Positions 47,028 to 54,593 of a DNA stretch of 64,000 nucleotides are shown one piece after another. Source of the stretch: Shinella granuli. GTDB taxonomy: Bacteria > Pseudomonadota > Alphaproteobacteria > Rhizobiales > Rhizobiaceae. The position numbers and the translations under genes were made by a program. How positions within the stretch are numbered: position 1 is the first letter of the stretch; each line of letters begins with the position of its first letter. The notes under the pieces are model-generated. The model was not told where the DNA came from, made no database searches, and worked only from the letters and a program-made list of their open reading frames with translations. The stretch is from contig NZ_SLVX01000004.1 in NCBI RefSeq assembly GCF_004341885.1, forward strand, positions 280,718 to 344,717, given 5' to 3'.

Positions 47028-47327
47028 ATGGCGAAGACGGCCGCAGACTGCACGACGATGGCGGAAATCCGGGAAAACATCGACCGGGTCGACCGGGCGC
47101 TGATGGCGCTTTTCGCCGAGCGCTGGAGCTTCATCGGCCGGGCGGCCGAGATCAAGGCGGGCCTCGGCATTCCCGCCGACGTGCCGGAGCGCGTCCGGGA
47201 AGTGCGCGACAATGCGCATCGCAACGCCGAGGCCCTCGGCCTCGACGGCGCCTTCTACGAAGAGATCTGGGCGCAGCTCATCAACCGCGCCATCGCCCAT
47301 GAAAAGGCGCTGCTCGGCGAAGAATAG
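47028..47327 (+). CDS. Chorismate mutase, AroQ class (PchB-like)
   Basis: The 99-residue all-helical protein reads IRENIDRVDRALMALFAERW at helix 1 (catalytic Arg) and KAGLGIPADVPERVREVRDN in the middle, matching the stand-alone AroQ fold and in size PchB-like isochorismate-pyruvate lyases. It would convert chorismate to prephenate. No siderophore or aromatic pathway genes adjoin, so ordinary chorismate mutase is preferred. It is convergent with galE. Confidence 0.85.
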   Translation: MAKTAADCTTMAEIRENIDRVDRALMALFAERWSFIGRAAEIKAGLGIPADVPERVREVRDNAHRNAEALGLDGAFYEEIWAQLINRAIAHEKALLGEE

Positions 47328-47330
47328 GCG

Positions 47331-48323
47331 TCAGATCTGGTTGCGCTTTCCGAGGTGCTCTTCCCAGTCGAGCGCCGTGCGCACGATGAAGCCGAGGTCG
47401 TCATGCTGCGGCGTCCAGTCGAGTTCCCGCATCGCGACCGAGGGGTTGGCGACGATCAGCACCGCATCGCCCGGCCGGCGACCGGCAAAGTGCACGGGGA
47501 AGTCCTTGCCGGACACGGCCTTCACCTGCTCCAGCACCTCCAGCACGGAAAAGCCGCGGCCATAGCCGCAATTGGCGACGATCGAGCCGCCGCCCGCCCG
47601 CATGCGCTGCAGCGCCTTCAGATGCGCATTGGCAAGGTCGGTGACGTGGATATAGTCGCGCACGCAGGTTCCGTCCGGCGTCGGATAGTCGGTGCCGAAG
47701 ACATCCATGCCGGCGCGCTTGCCGAGCGCCGCCTCGCTCGCCACCTTGATGAGATGCGTGGCGCCCGCCGTCGACTGGCCGGTGCGCCCGCGCGGATCCG
47801 CGCCGGCGACGTTGAAGTAGCGCAGCGCCGTATAGGTGAAGTCATGCGCCGCGGCGGTGTCGCGCAGCATGATCTCGGTCATCAGCTTGGAGGAACCGTA
47901 GGGCGATTCCGGCCGCAGCGCCGCGCTTTCCAGCACCGGTTCCGTGCCGTCGGGCGTGCCGTAGACGGCGGCGGTGGAGGAGAAGACGAAATGCGGGATC
48001 TTCGCCGCGACGGCCGCAGCGATCAGCGCCCGTGACTTGACCGTGTTGTTGTCGTAATAGGAGAGGGGATCGGCGACCGATTCCGGCACGATGATCGACC
48101 CGGCGAAATGGATGATCGCGTCGATGCTGTTTTCGGAGAAGACCTGCGCCAGCAGCGCCGCATCGGCAAGGTCGCCCTCGTAGAAGCGCGCCTCGGGCGC
48201 CACTGCCCAGCGGAAGCCGGTCGAGAGCCGGTCGAGCACCACGACCTCCTCGCCCGCATCGATGAGCGCCCAGACCATGTGGCTGCCGATGTAACCTGCG
48301 CCGCCCGTAACCAGAACCGCCAT
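47331..48323 (-). CDS. galE: UDP-glucose 4-epimerase
   Basis: The 330-residue short-chain dehydrogenase-type epimerase begins MAVLVTGGAGYIGSHMVWAL (NAD-binding GxxGxxG) and has the catalytic SSTAAVYG and YGSSK (Tyr-x3-Lys) near residues 120-150, then LRYFNVAGADPRGR. It interconverts UDP-glucose and UDP-galactose for surface polysaccharides. It stands alone on the minus strand here. Confidence 0.94.
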   Translation of the reverse strand: MAVLVTGGAGYIGSHMVWALIDAGEEVVVLDRLSTGFRWAVAPEARFYEGDLADAALLAQVFSENSIDAIIHFAGSIIVPESVADPLSYYDNNTVKSRALIAAAVAAKIPHFVFSSTAAVYGTPDGTEPVLESAALRPESPYGSSKLMTEIMLRDTAAAHDFTYTALRYFNVAGADPRGRTGQSTAGATHLIKVASEAALGKRAGMDVFGTDYPTPDGTCVRDYIHVTDLANAHLKALQRMRAGGGSIVANCGYGRGFSVLEVLEQVKAVSGKDFPVHFAGRRPGDAVLIVANPSVAMRELDWTPQHDDLGFIVRTALDWEEHLGKRNQI

Positions 48324-48436
48324 GTCATTCCCCGAATCGACTGAATTGCCGGCATATCACCCTGCCGGCCGGCAACACGCAACCGCAATTGCGGCGCATT
48401 TGCGGGCCTCTCCCGCCGAACAGAAGGAAGACCATC

Positions 48437-48964
48437 ATGTCCGACCGTTTCATCGTGCTTTCCGGTTGCTCCGGCGGCGGAAAATCCACCCTCCTGGAAG
48501 AGCTCCGCCGGCGCGGCCACGCCATTGTCGAGGAGCCCGGCCGGCGTATCGTGCAGGCGGAACTGGCGAGCGGTGGCACCGCCTTGCCCTGGCTGGACCT
48601 TGCCGCCTTCGCCCGGCGCGCCATCGCGCTGGCGCTCGCCGACCGGGCGGCGATGCAGCAGCATCCCGGCCTCGTCTTCTTCGATCGCGGCCTGATCGAC
48701 GCGGCCGCCGCCCTCGATGCAGAAGGCGGGGAGCCGATCCTGCCGGCGCTGGCCGCGGCGCATCGCTACAACAGGCAGGTCTTCCTCACACCGCCCTGGC
48801 CGGAGATCTATGCCGCCGATCCGGAACGCCGGCACGATCTTGCGGCCGCGCTTGCCGAATATGAGCGGCTGGAAAGGGTCTATCCCATGCTCGGTTACGA
48901 GGTGGTCATTGTGCCGAAGATGCCGGTAGCGGAGCGCGCTGATTTCGTGCTCGGCCGCCTTTGA
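48437..48964 (+). CDS. AAA-family ATPase / kinase-like P-loop protein
   Basis: The 175-residue protein begins MSDRFIVLSGCSGGGKSTLL, a Walker A motif, and contains VFFDRGLIDAAA near residue 75 in the position of a Walker B/lid segment. It ends with YEVVIVPKMPVAERADFVL. The family is annotated only as an AAA ATPase and resembles small nucleotide or metabolite kinases. GAAGGAAG precedes the ATG. The substrate is unknown. Confidence 0.78.
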   Translation: MSDRFIVLSGCSGGGKSTLLEELRRRGHAIVEEPGRRIVQAELASGGTALPWLDLAAFARRAIALALADRAAMQQHPGLVFFDRGLIDAAAALDAEGGEPILPALAAAHRYNRQVFLTPPWPEIYAADPERRHDLAAALAEYERLERVYPMLGYEVVIVPKMPVAERADFVLGRL

Positions 48965-48970
48965 TCGCCG

Positions 48971-50137
48971 TCAGCGCGCCGCGATGTAGCGGGCGAGGCG
49001 CTCCGCCGCCTCCTCGACCTGCCGGGGATCGCGCAGGAAACAGGCACGCATGAAGAGTTCGCCACCCGGCCCGAAGGCCGTGCCCGGCGCAAGGCCGACA
49101 TTGGTGCGGTCGACGATGTCGAGCGCGGCGAGGCGCGAATCCGTCACGCCGTCGATCTTCAGGAAGGCGTAGAGCGCCCCGTCCGGCTTTAGCGTCTCGA
49201 CGCGGTTGGTGGCGATCAGCGCGTCGCAGAAGACGTCGCGGTTCGTCGTGGCCTTGTCGATATTCGCCTGCACGAAGGCATCGCCCTCGTCGAGCGCCAC
49301 GATGGCGCCCTGCTGCAGGAACTGCGGCACGCCCGAGGTGGAATACTGGATCAGGTTCTCCAGCACCTGGCCGATTTCCGGCGGCGCGACGATCCAGCCG
49401 ACGCGCCAGCCGGTCATCGACCAGTTCTTCGAGAACGAATTGACGAAGACGACCTTGTCGCCTTCCTCCATCACGTCGAGGAACGAGGGCGCCCGCCCGC
49501 CCGCATAGTGATAGAGCGCATAGATCTCGTCGGCCATGATCCAGAGGCCATGGCGCCGCGCGATCGCGAGCAGGCTGGCAAGGTCCTCGCGCGTCGCCGT
49601 CCAGCCGGTGGGATTAGAGGGCGTGTTGACGAAGAGCACGCGGGTCTTCGGCGTGATCGCCGCTTCTACCCGCTCAAGGTCGACCTGCCAGCGCCCGCCG
49701 GCAAAGGCGAGCGGCACGGCGATGGGGTTGGCGCCCGAAAGCTCCGCTGCCGCCGCGAAATTCGGCCAGGCCGGCGTCAGATAGACCATGTCGTCGCCCG
49801 GCGAGACGAGCGCCTCGATCGCCAGCTTGATCGCCTGCATGCCGGAGCCGACGACATAGAAATGCTCGTCGGGAAGCGCCGCGCCGAAACGGCGGGCATA
49901 GTAGCGTGAAAGGGCGGCGCGCAGCTCGGGAATGCCGCGCTGCCAGGTGTAGAAGGTCTCGCCGCGCAGCAGCGCCTCGGCCGCGGGCCGGGCAATGAAA
50001 TCCGGCGTCGGCAGGTCTCCCTCGCCGACCCAGAGCGGGATCAGCCCTTCGCGCCCGCGCGCATAATTGACCACTTCGACGATCCCGCTTTCCGGGGCGC
50101 GGAGCGAGCGCGGGCTGAGGCTTTCGATGAAGGACAT
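48971..50137 (-). CDS. PLP-dependent class I/II aminotransferase
   Basis: The 388-residue enzyme has NTPSNPTGWTAT near residue 170, DEIYALYHY near 205 and the PLP Lys in NSFSKNWSMTGWRVGW near 235. The N terminus LWVGEGDLPTPDFI is typical of the aspartate/tyrosine aminotransferase superfamily. It has no obvious metabolic neighbours; the ATPase gene is convergent six bases away. Amino-acid specificity cannot be read from sequence. Confidence 0.88.
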   Translation of the reverse strand: MSFIESLSPRSLRAPESGIVEVVNYARGREGLIPLWVGEGDLPTPDFIARPAAEALLRGETFYTWQRGIPELRAALSRYYARRFGAALPDEHFYVVGSGMQAIKLAIEALVSPGDDMVYLTPAWPNFAAAAELSGANPIAVPLAFAGGRWQVDLERVEAAITPKTRVLFVNTPSNPTGWTATREDLASLLAIARRHGLWIMADEIYALYHYAGGRAPSFLDVMEEGDKVVFVNSFSKNWSMTGWRVGWIVAPPEIGQVLENLIQYSTSGVPQFLQQGAIVALDEGDAFVQANIDKATTNRDVFCDALIATNRVETLKPDGALYAFLKIDGVTDSRLAALDIVDRTNVGLAPGTAFGPGGELFMRACFLRDPRQVEEAAERLARYIAAR

Positions 50138-50347
50138 GGAACATCACTCCGGCAGGATTGGACCCAAGCATCGACGATGACGCGGCCCAAGACCTAACCG
50201 GTTTCGTCCCGTCATTCACGCCAGTTTCGCTGACAGATCCATCGAAATCGGTGATGGAAGCGCGCGACGTTATCCTTGCCGCTGACGTTCAGGCTCCTGT
50301 CAGGCGCACGCCCGATCCTGCCGCCACGATCGGCAGGGAAGGCAGGC

Positions 50348-50911
50348 ATGAAGCGGTTCTTGAAATGGGGTGCGCTCACCTGTGGCGCATTGGGCGTGGC
50401 GCTCGGCAGCTATCTGGTGGCGATCCAGCTGACCGGCAATTTCGCCACCGTGGTGCCCGGGGAGGTCTATCGCTCGAACCAGCCCACGCCGGGCGAGATC
50501 GCAGCCTATGCCGCGCGCTACCGGATCCGCACCATTGTCAACCTGAGGGGACGGAACGAGCGGGCGGCCTGGTACAGGAACGAGGTCGCCGCGGCCAGGA
50601 GCCTCGGCCTCACCCTCATCGATTTTCCCATGCAGGCCGACCAGCGCCTCGACCCCAAGGCGGCGGACGAACTCGCCACCCTCCTCAGGGACGCGCCGCG
50701 CCCGATCCTCATCCATTGCCGCTCCGGCGCCGACCGGACAGGCCTCGCCTCCGTCATCTACCTCGCCCGCATCGCCCGCGTCGACGAGGAAACCGCCGAA
50801 CGCCAGCTCTCCATCCGCTACGGCCATATCGGCATCCCCTTCCTGTCCCCGACCTACGCCATGGATGAAAGCTGGGAGGCCCTGGAGGAGGCGGCGCGCT
50901 CAGCCGGTTAG
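50348..50911 (+). CDS. Membrane-anchored dual-specificity protein phosphatase-like protein
   Basis: The 187-residue protein has an N-terminal membrane or signal segment (LKWGALTCGALGVALGSYLVA) and a phosphatase domain. The catalytic P-loop is HCRSGADRTGLAS near residue 120 (HCx5R) and the general-acid region DFPMQADQRL is near 95. The form is of small DSP/tyrosine phosphatases with an extracytoplasmic domain. Targets are unknown; phosphoinositide or sugar-phosphate substrates are alternatives. Confidence 0.83.
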   Translation: MKRFLKWGALTCGALGVALGSYLVAIQLTGNFATVVPGEVYRSNQPTPGEIAAYAARYRIRTIVNLRGRNERAAWYRNEVAAARSLGLTLIDFPMQADQRLDPKAADELATLLRDAPRPILIHCRSGADRTGLASVIYLARIARVDEETAERQLSIRYGHIGIPFLSPTYAMDESWEALEEAARSAG

Positions 50912-50969
50912 AGCGGCATCCGGGCGCGGGAAGGCGGCGTGCATGAAGGCGGGCCAGCCTGTGCCGCCG

Positions 50970-51185
50970 TTATTGCCGGGAACTGCGCCGAAACCGATCG
51001 ATGGAATTGAGAAAGCCGCAATATTCAAGCGCCTTTTCGAGCGGCAGGTCCACAAGCGGCCAGCTTGAGGGCTTGGCGGTCGCTCCGGTGAAAACATCAT
51101 AGATCGCCCATTCGAGATTGGGCTGCATACGAATGGCATAACGCTTGGTTTCCATCGACCGTTTCTGCCGCGCGCCTTTGGCCAC
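50970..51185 (-). CDS. Small hypothetical protein
   Basis: The 71-residue protein reads KRYAIRMQPNLEWAIYDVFTG near its start and LVDLPLEKALEYCGFLNSID near its end, which has the look of a folded small domain. The GTG at 51185 follows GGAGG by five bases; the ATG at 51155 is an alternative. It begins the accessory small-gene stretch. No family is recognised. Confidence 0.6.
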   Translation of the reverse strand: MAKGARQKRSMETKRYAIRMQPNLEWAIYDVFTGATAKPSSWPLVDLPLEKALEYCGFLNSIDRFRRSSRQ

Positions 51186-51200
51186 ACATGCCTCCGATCG

Positions 51201-51389
51201 CTATTTTCGCTTCAGCTTCGGCAGGGGCGCGGGATTGGCCGCCTCTTTCGCCAGTCGCAGCATGCGCAGCTTCGCGGTCTTCTTTTCACGCGCTGCCGCC
51301 TCCTGGTCGATGATCCGCCTTGCCATGGAGTTCGTCTCCGCCGCCTTTTTCTCCGCGCTCGCCTTCGTCGGCTTTCTGGTTGCCGTCAT
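51201..51389 (-). CDS. Small charged protein, paralogue of 2674-2898
   Basis: The 62-residue protein begins MTATRKPTKAS and has REKKTAKLRMLRLAKEA in its second half, matching REKKTARLRALRLQ of the paralogue at 2674-2898. Sequence is over one third Lys, Arg and Ala. AGAGGAG lies upstream of its ATG. It sits 15 bases before the gene at 50970-51185 on the same strand. Confidence 0.7.
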   Translation of the reverse strand: MTATRKPTKASAEKKAAETNSMARRIIDQEAAAREKKTAKLRMLRLAKEAANPAPLPKLKRK

Positions 51390-51445
51390 CCATCAACTCC
51401 TCTGTCCCGCAGCGGCTGCTCGTCCGCCCAGACAGCGCTTCCCTG

Positions 51446-51694
51446 TCACGGCTGCGATGCGACCACGAAATCGATGGCGTCCTGAACCGTCAGGAATTCC
51501 TCGGCCGGCGCATCGGGAATGGTAATGCCAAACTCGTCCTCGATGAGCATCACGATCTGGACCACCTCCAGGGAATCGGCACCCAGGTCGTCGACGATCG
51601 AGGCATCATCGACGACCTTCGATTTCTCGACGGCCAACTGCCCGACGATAATATTCTTCACACGTTCAGCTATCTCGGTTCTTACGTCTTCCAT
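51446..51694 (-). CDS. Acyl carrier protein (diverged, orphan)
   Basis: The 82-residue protein has the carrier signature [21 protein letters not shown]; Ser near residue 41 would carry 4'-phosphopantetheine. It differs from the usual housekeeping AcpP (DSLDTVELVM) and has no adjacent fatty-acid or polyketide genes. It may serve a specialised lipid or a modification pathway. The AAGG upstream of the ATG is weak. The order places it after the 44-residue membrane protein gene on the same strand. Confidence 0.85.
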   Translation of the reverse strand: MEDVRTEIAERVKNIIVGQLAVEKSKVVDDASIVDDLGADSLEVVQIVMLIEDEFGITIPDAPAEEFLTVQDAIDFVVASQP

Positions 51695-51720
51695 GTGTGT
51701 TCTGCCTTGATGAAGGATCG

Positions 51721-51855
51721 TTACTGCGACGATGCCGGCTGACGCGATTGAGAGGGATGAAGACGATCATAGCGGCTTTGATCCGGGCGGTAGGCCCAAA
51801 CAAAAACGGCGGCCAAAGCCACGACGACAAACAGTGCTGTCAGACGATTGGACAT
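51721..51855 (-). CDS. Small single-helix membrane protein (44 residues)
   Basis: The frame encodes [20 protein letters not shown] followed by [19 protein letters not shown]: one N-terminal membrane helix and a polar tail with Ser, Gln and Arg. The start overlaps the end of the 95-residue gene by 16 bases, so translation is probably coupled; there is no separate ribosome binding site. It is the third gene of the unit that starts at 52246. It is below usual gene-finder length. Confidence 0.55.
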   Translation of the reverse strand: MSNRLTALFVVVALAAVFVWAYRPDQSRYDRLHPSQSRQPASSQ

Positions 51856-52127
51856 CGTGGCCACGCGGCGGTGGAACCGCCCTCGTTTTCCCAGACCTCG
51901 ACGCTGAGGCGCTGCTCCTGCGCGCGCGCCTTGCGGGAGAGAGGATAGGTTCCAGCATCGATCGTCGCCGACTTGATCAAGCGGATCAGATTTGCCGCAT
52001 CTTCGCTACCGGTCTCCTGTCCCGGCGTAAGGCTGCGGGTCTCATAGCCGGCGTTTTTGAGAATCTGCCGGAGGACGGTTCGGCGTTGCGTTCCAGGAAC
52101 ATCGGGGCCTTTGAAGATGAGGATCAC
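51840..52127 (-). CDS. Small rhizobial-type protein ending in WENEGG
   Basis: The GTG at 52127 overlaps the preceding stop as GTGA and gives 95 residues: MILIFKGPDVPGTQRRTVLR, a helix-turn with ILKNAGYETRSL, and a C terminus with EVWENEGG. The RxxILxxAGYxxxxL pattern and the WENEGG end are shared with the 125-residue protein at 54966-55343, and the codons of WENEGG differ synonymously at three places between the two, so both are under protein-level selection. The longer reading to 52289 crosses the upstream gene and is rejected. Confidence 0.62.
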   Translation of the reverse strand: MILIFKGPDVPGTQRRTVLRQILKNAGYETRSLTPGQETGSEDAANLIRLIKSATIDAGTYPLSRKARAQEQRLSVEVWENEGGSTAAWPRCPIV

Positions 52128-52246
52128 CACAGCCGCCCCCCGACGATAACAACGAGGATCGTTACCAGGCTGGCTGCAAGAAACAGATAGCCGCTCGCGG
52201 CGGGCCATACGTATCGTTGCTGCCTGTGGAGAAAAGCGGAAGACAT
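52124..52246 (-). CDS. Small single-helix membrane protein (40 residues), unit A
   Basis: The frame reads MSSAFLHRQQRYVWPAASGY then LFLAASLVTILVVIVGG and RLW. It resembles the 38-residue protein at 54433-54549 (MSS-F, GY-L-AASL, I, G-L). AAGGAGGACTCG precedes the ATG within a leader shared by three genes. A GTGA overlap couples it to the 95-residue gene. It would be an inner-membrane micro-protein of unknown role. Confidence 0.65.
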   Translation of the reverse strand: MSSAFLHRQQRYVWPAASGYLFLAASLVTILVVIVGGRLW

Positions 52247-52320
52247 CGAGTCCTCCTTCATTTTCAGGGCCAGGGTAACCAACCCTCAAACAGCAGCGCC
52301 CTTGTCAATGGCTGCTGGAA
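52238..52320 (-). promoter_or_regulatory. Shared leader module, copy A
   Basis: On the minus strand CAGCAGCCA, GCGCTGCTGTTTGAGGGTT, a loop, ACCCTGGCCC, AAGGAGGAC and ATGTCTTCC follow in order. Copies B and C match at the same steps. AGGGT/ACCCT forms a five-base-pair stem. The frame RALLFEGWLPWP is open here from TTG 52308 to TGA 52264. Confidence 0.75.
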
Positions 52321-52476
52321 TATGAACCTTGCGCTTGATGTTCCGCATTGGCAAGTCCTCAATTGCGGTCGTTTCGTGCCGGCAGGGCACGGCCCGCATC
52401 AGGCGCGCGGAAACGGCTCGACCTGTCGCGCTTTCCCGGACAATGCATGCAGATCAAAGTGCCGTTGATCAAAGAA

Positions 52477-52501
52477 GGAACGTTGCGTGGTTCCAGGGGT
52501 T
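52477..52501 (+). promoter_or_regulatory. Putative EcfG-type (general stress response) promoter
   Basis: GGAAC at 52477-52481, 16 bases, then GGTT at 52498-52501 fits the EcfG/RpoE2 consensus GGAAC-N16/17-cGTT. It lies about 25 bases before the response-regulator start. The wider stretch 52321-52525 has no gene. Confidence 0.45.
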
Positions 52502-52525
52502 TGTGACCATTGACAGGAGAACCTC

Positions 52526-52879
52526 GTGCGCACAGTTCTGGTAGTGGAAGACGAAGTGCTGATCCGCTTGACATTGGTTGACGCGCTGCAGGAGGCGGGT
52601 TTCGATGTCGTTGACACCGGCTCGGCCGACGACGCTGTCGAGATCATGAACGAGCAGACGATCCATCTGCTTTTTACGGATATCCAGCTGCCGGGCAAGC
52701 TGACGGGCATTGATCTGGCCCAAAGAGTTGCCGAACGTTTTCCCGATGTCGGAATCATCGTGGCATCCGGCCGGATACAGCCAACGGGCACAGACTTGCC
52801 TCCCGGGACAAAGTTCTTTTCGAAACCATTCCGCTTCGATCAAATCACCGCGTGCTTTAAAGCAATGAATAGCCGCTAG
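52526..52879 (+). CDS. Single-domain response regulator
   Basis: The 117-residue receiver begins MRTVLVVEDEVLIRLTLVDAL with acidic residues near 8-10, phospho-Asp near 53 in LLFTDIQLPG, Ser near 82 in VASGR in the usual Thr position and Lys near 100 in FSKPF. It starts with GTG after AGGAGA. It is followed 102 bases later by an HWE kinase, a pairing common in rhizobial stress signalling, where single-domain regulators tune the PhyR/EcfG pathway. A stress-type promoter motif is upstream. Confidence 0.9.
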   Translation: MRTVLVVEDEVLIRLTLVDALQEAGFDVVDTGSADDAVEIMNEQTIHLLFTDIQLPGKLTGIDLAQRVAERFPDVGIIVASGRIQPTGTDLPPGTKFFSKPFRFDQITACFKAMNSR

Positions 52880-52900
52880 ATTTCGGCCGCACTCCGCATG

Positions 52901-52920
52901 CACATATATGCACATATATG
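52901..52920. repeat. Tandem 10-mer CACATATATG, two copies
   Basis: CACATATATG occurs twice in direct succession between the response regulator and the kinase, and contains the palindrome CATATATG. It could be a binding site in the kinase promoter. Confidence 0.5.
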
Positions 52921-52981
52921 ACGGCGTAAGCGCTATGATCCGTGGCCTGACATGCCTCAGGGCCGAATTCGAGAGACCTTC

Positions 52982-54025
52982 ATGAAGATAGCAGGCAATG
53001 CCGAAACGATTTCGTCACGAGAGCGCTTCCTTGAAGCGATCGTGCAGAGCGCGATCGACTACGCCATCATATCCATGGACCTCGATGGTCTCGTGACGAG
53101 CTGGAATGAAGGCGCCGTCAACATACTGGGCTGGACAGCCGAGGACATGATCGGAAAGCCGGCCACGGTTTTCTTCACGCAGGAAGACAGGGAAAAGGGC
53201 ATTCCGCAGAAGGAGATGACGGCAGCCCTCAACCGCGGCCGCGGCAGTGACGAGCGATGGCATCTGCGTGCAGACGGCACGATGTTCTGGGCCTCGGGCG
53301 AGATGATGGCTTTGCGCGCGCCCGACGACAAGACCATCGGCTTCATCAAAATCCTCCGTGACAGAACCGGGGAACGCGAACGGGCGGAGCGTGAGCGTCT
53401 CCTCATGCACGAGCTCGCCCACCGCATGAAGAATACGCTTTCCGTCGTCCAGGCGATCGTGACGCAGTCCTTGCGCAATGCGGTTTCGCTGGACGATGCG
53501 ACCGACAAGCTCCAGTTGCGCATTGCAGCCTATGCCAAGGCCCATGAAATCCTGCTGCAGAAGGATTGGGTAAGTGCGACGCTCGCGGATGTCGTGGCGG
53601 CCGCCGGAATGAATATCGGGCTGGACGGGAGCTCTCGTATCAGGGCAGGTGGGCCTGATGTTCGTCTCGGGCCCCAGGCGGCGCTGTCGTTTGCAATGGT
53701 TTTTCACGAACTGCTCACGAACGCTTCGAAATATGGCGCCTTGTCAAACGAAGAGGGGCATGTCGAAATCACGTGGGACATCGAGCGCCGCGATGGAATA
53801 GAGACGCTCGTCGCGTGCTGGCGGGAAATCGATGGTCCGCGCATTGAAAGTTCCGAACCGCACCGCAAGGGTTTTGGCTCGCGCCTCATCGTTTCCAGCC
53901 TGCAAGCCTTCGGCGAGGCGTCTGTCTCCTATCGGCAGGAGGGGTTCGTCCTCCTTGCCGAGTTGCCGCTCGCGAAAATTCAGCTCCAAAGCGACTTGTC
54001 CGCGATTGAACAACTGACGCGCTGA
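52982..54025 (+). CDS. PAS-domain HWE-family histidine kinase
   Basis: The 347-residue soluble protein has a PAS domain (IVQSAIDYAIISMDLDGLVTSWN, residues about 20-130) and an HWE kinase core. The phospho-acceptor is in HELAHRMKNTLSVVQAIVTQ (His near 147), the N box is FHELLTNASKYGAL and WRE supplies the family Trp-x-Glu. HWE kinases commonly feed PhyR. The start ATG 52982 follows GAGAG; an upstream frame-in start at 52952 is weaker. It probably partners the regulator before it. Confidence 0.9.
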   Translation: MKIAGNAETISSRERFLEAIVQSAIDYAIISMDLDGLVTSWNEGAVNILGWTAEDMIGKPATVFFTQEDREKGIPQKEMTAALNRGRGSDERWHLRADGTMFWASGEMMALRAPDDKTIGFIKILRDRTGERERAERERLLMHELAHRMKNTLSVVQAIVTQSLRNAVSLDDATDKLQLRIAAYAKAHEILLQKDWVSATLADVVAAAGMNIGLDGSSRIRAGGPDVRLGPQAALSFAMVFHELLTNASKYGALSNEEGHVEITWDIERRDGIETLVACWREIDGPRIESSEPHRKGFGSRLIVSSLQAFGEASVSYRQEGFVLLAELPLAKIQLQSDLSAIEQLTR

Positions 54026-54078
54026 CGACCGGCCTTGTTGAGCCCCGTCCGCTTACCATCCCCGCAGGGGCAGCCAAC

Positions 54079-54110
54079 AAAAAAGGTCGGGGCGAAACCG
54101 CACCGACCTT
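54079..54110 (-). terminator. Terminator on the minus strand, downstream of the 18-mer copy 2
   Basis: AAGGTCGG and CCGACCTT pair, with a T run of six. The distance to the 18-mer is 26 bases, as near cspA copy 1. Confidence 0.75.
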
Positions 54111-54112
54111 CC

Positions 54113-54268
54113 TCATAATCGCTTGTCTACCAGTGCCAGTACATCCGTGGTCAAAAGCATGAAGCGATTGTGGCGATTGCGAGCGGCAGAAATCTTCCAG
54201 CGCTCATCAGCAATGCCGATTGACAGGATATAGGCAGCCACTGTGTCGAAAACAAGGGCATGCCGCAT
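54113..54268 (-). CDS. Possible small protein (51 residues)
   Basis: The frame MRHALVFDTVAAYILSIGIA continues DERWKISAARNRHNRFMLLTTDVLALVDKRL and reads like a short helical protein. It contains the 18-mer in frame as LTTDVLA and ends just before the terminator. No ribosome binding site is visible, and the same 18-mer occurs after two cspA genes outside any frame, so this could instead be a csp-like 3' region. Confidence 0.35.
   Translation of the reverse strand: MRHALVFDTVAAYILSIGIADERWKISAARNRHNRFMLLTTDVLALVDKRL
54131..54155 (-). repeat. 18-mer GACCACGGATGTACTGGC, copy 2 (25-base match to copy 3)
   Basis: The 18-mer is 54135-54152; flanks TTT and ACTG extend the identity with copy 3 at 55970-55994 to 25 bases. 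Confidence 0.8.
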
Positions 54269-54362
54269 GTTCAATTGCAAACGACGGCCGATCTTCGAGG
54301 CGCGCCTCTGAACCACCGAAACGATTTGTTGCCAAAGGAGGGAAATGGGTTCACTGTATTCA

Positions 54363-54441
54363 TTCCAGCAGCCATCTTACGGGCGCTGCTGTTTGAGGGT
54401 TCATTACCCTGGCCCCAAGCGAGGAGGACGCCATGTCTTCC
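54363..54441 (+). promoter_or_regulatory. Shared leader module, copy B
   Basis: CAGCAGCCAT, GCGCTGCTGTTTGAGGGTT, CATT, ACCCTGGCCC, GAGGAGGAC and ATGTCTTCC occur in order. Only the loop bases between AGGGT and ACCCT differ from A and C (TCATT in place of TGGTT). The region 54156-54362 shows nothing else that I can support. Confidence 0.75.
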
Positions 54442-54549
54442 CTATTCCACCAGCCCAGAAAACACGATGTCGCGACCCTGGCCGGTTACGTCTTGTCCGC
54501 AGCGAGCCTTGCGATGATCGTCTACATCCTGATCGAGGGATGGTTGTGA
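54433..54549 (+). CDS. Small single-helix membrane protein (38 residues), unit B
   Basis: The frame reads MSSLFHQPRKHDVATLAGYV then LSAASLAMIVYILIEGWL. It matches the layout of the 40-residue protein at 52124-52246: MSS, basic N terminus, GY-L-AASL, then a membrane helix. GAGGAGGAC precedes the ATG in the shared leader. Its stop TGA overlaps a GTG that begins a 15-codon frame, the same coupling as in unit A. Confidence 0.65.
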   Translation: MSSLFHQPRKHDVATLAGYVLSAASLAMIVYILIEGWL

Positions 54550-54593
54550 TGATGCTCAACGGCAAAGACGGTGGTAAGGCGGTGTTCAAATGA
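54546..54593 (+). CDS. Fifteen-codon coupling frame (MMLNGKDGGKAVFK)
   Basis: GTG ATG ATG follows the membrane-protein stop with a GTGA overlap, and its TGA overlaps the next ATG (ATGA). It may be a functional peptide, or only a ribosome bridge between two genes. In unit A the corresponding position starts the 95-residue gene. Confidence 0.3.
   Translation: MMMLNGKDGGKAVFK

Noticed and set aside
54345..54593. 82-codon plus frame across leader B
   Set aside because: It runs through the leader in another frame; only its last 15 codons, which start by GTGA coupling, merit mention.
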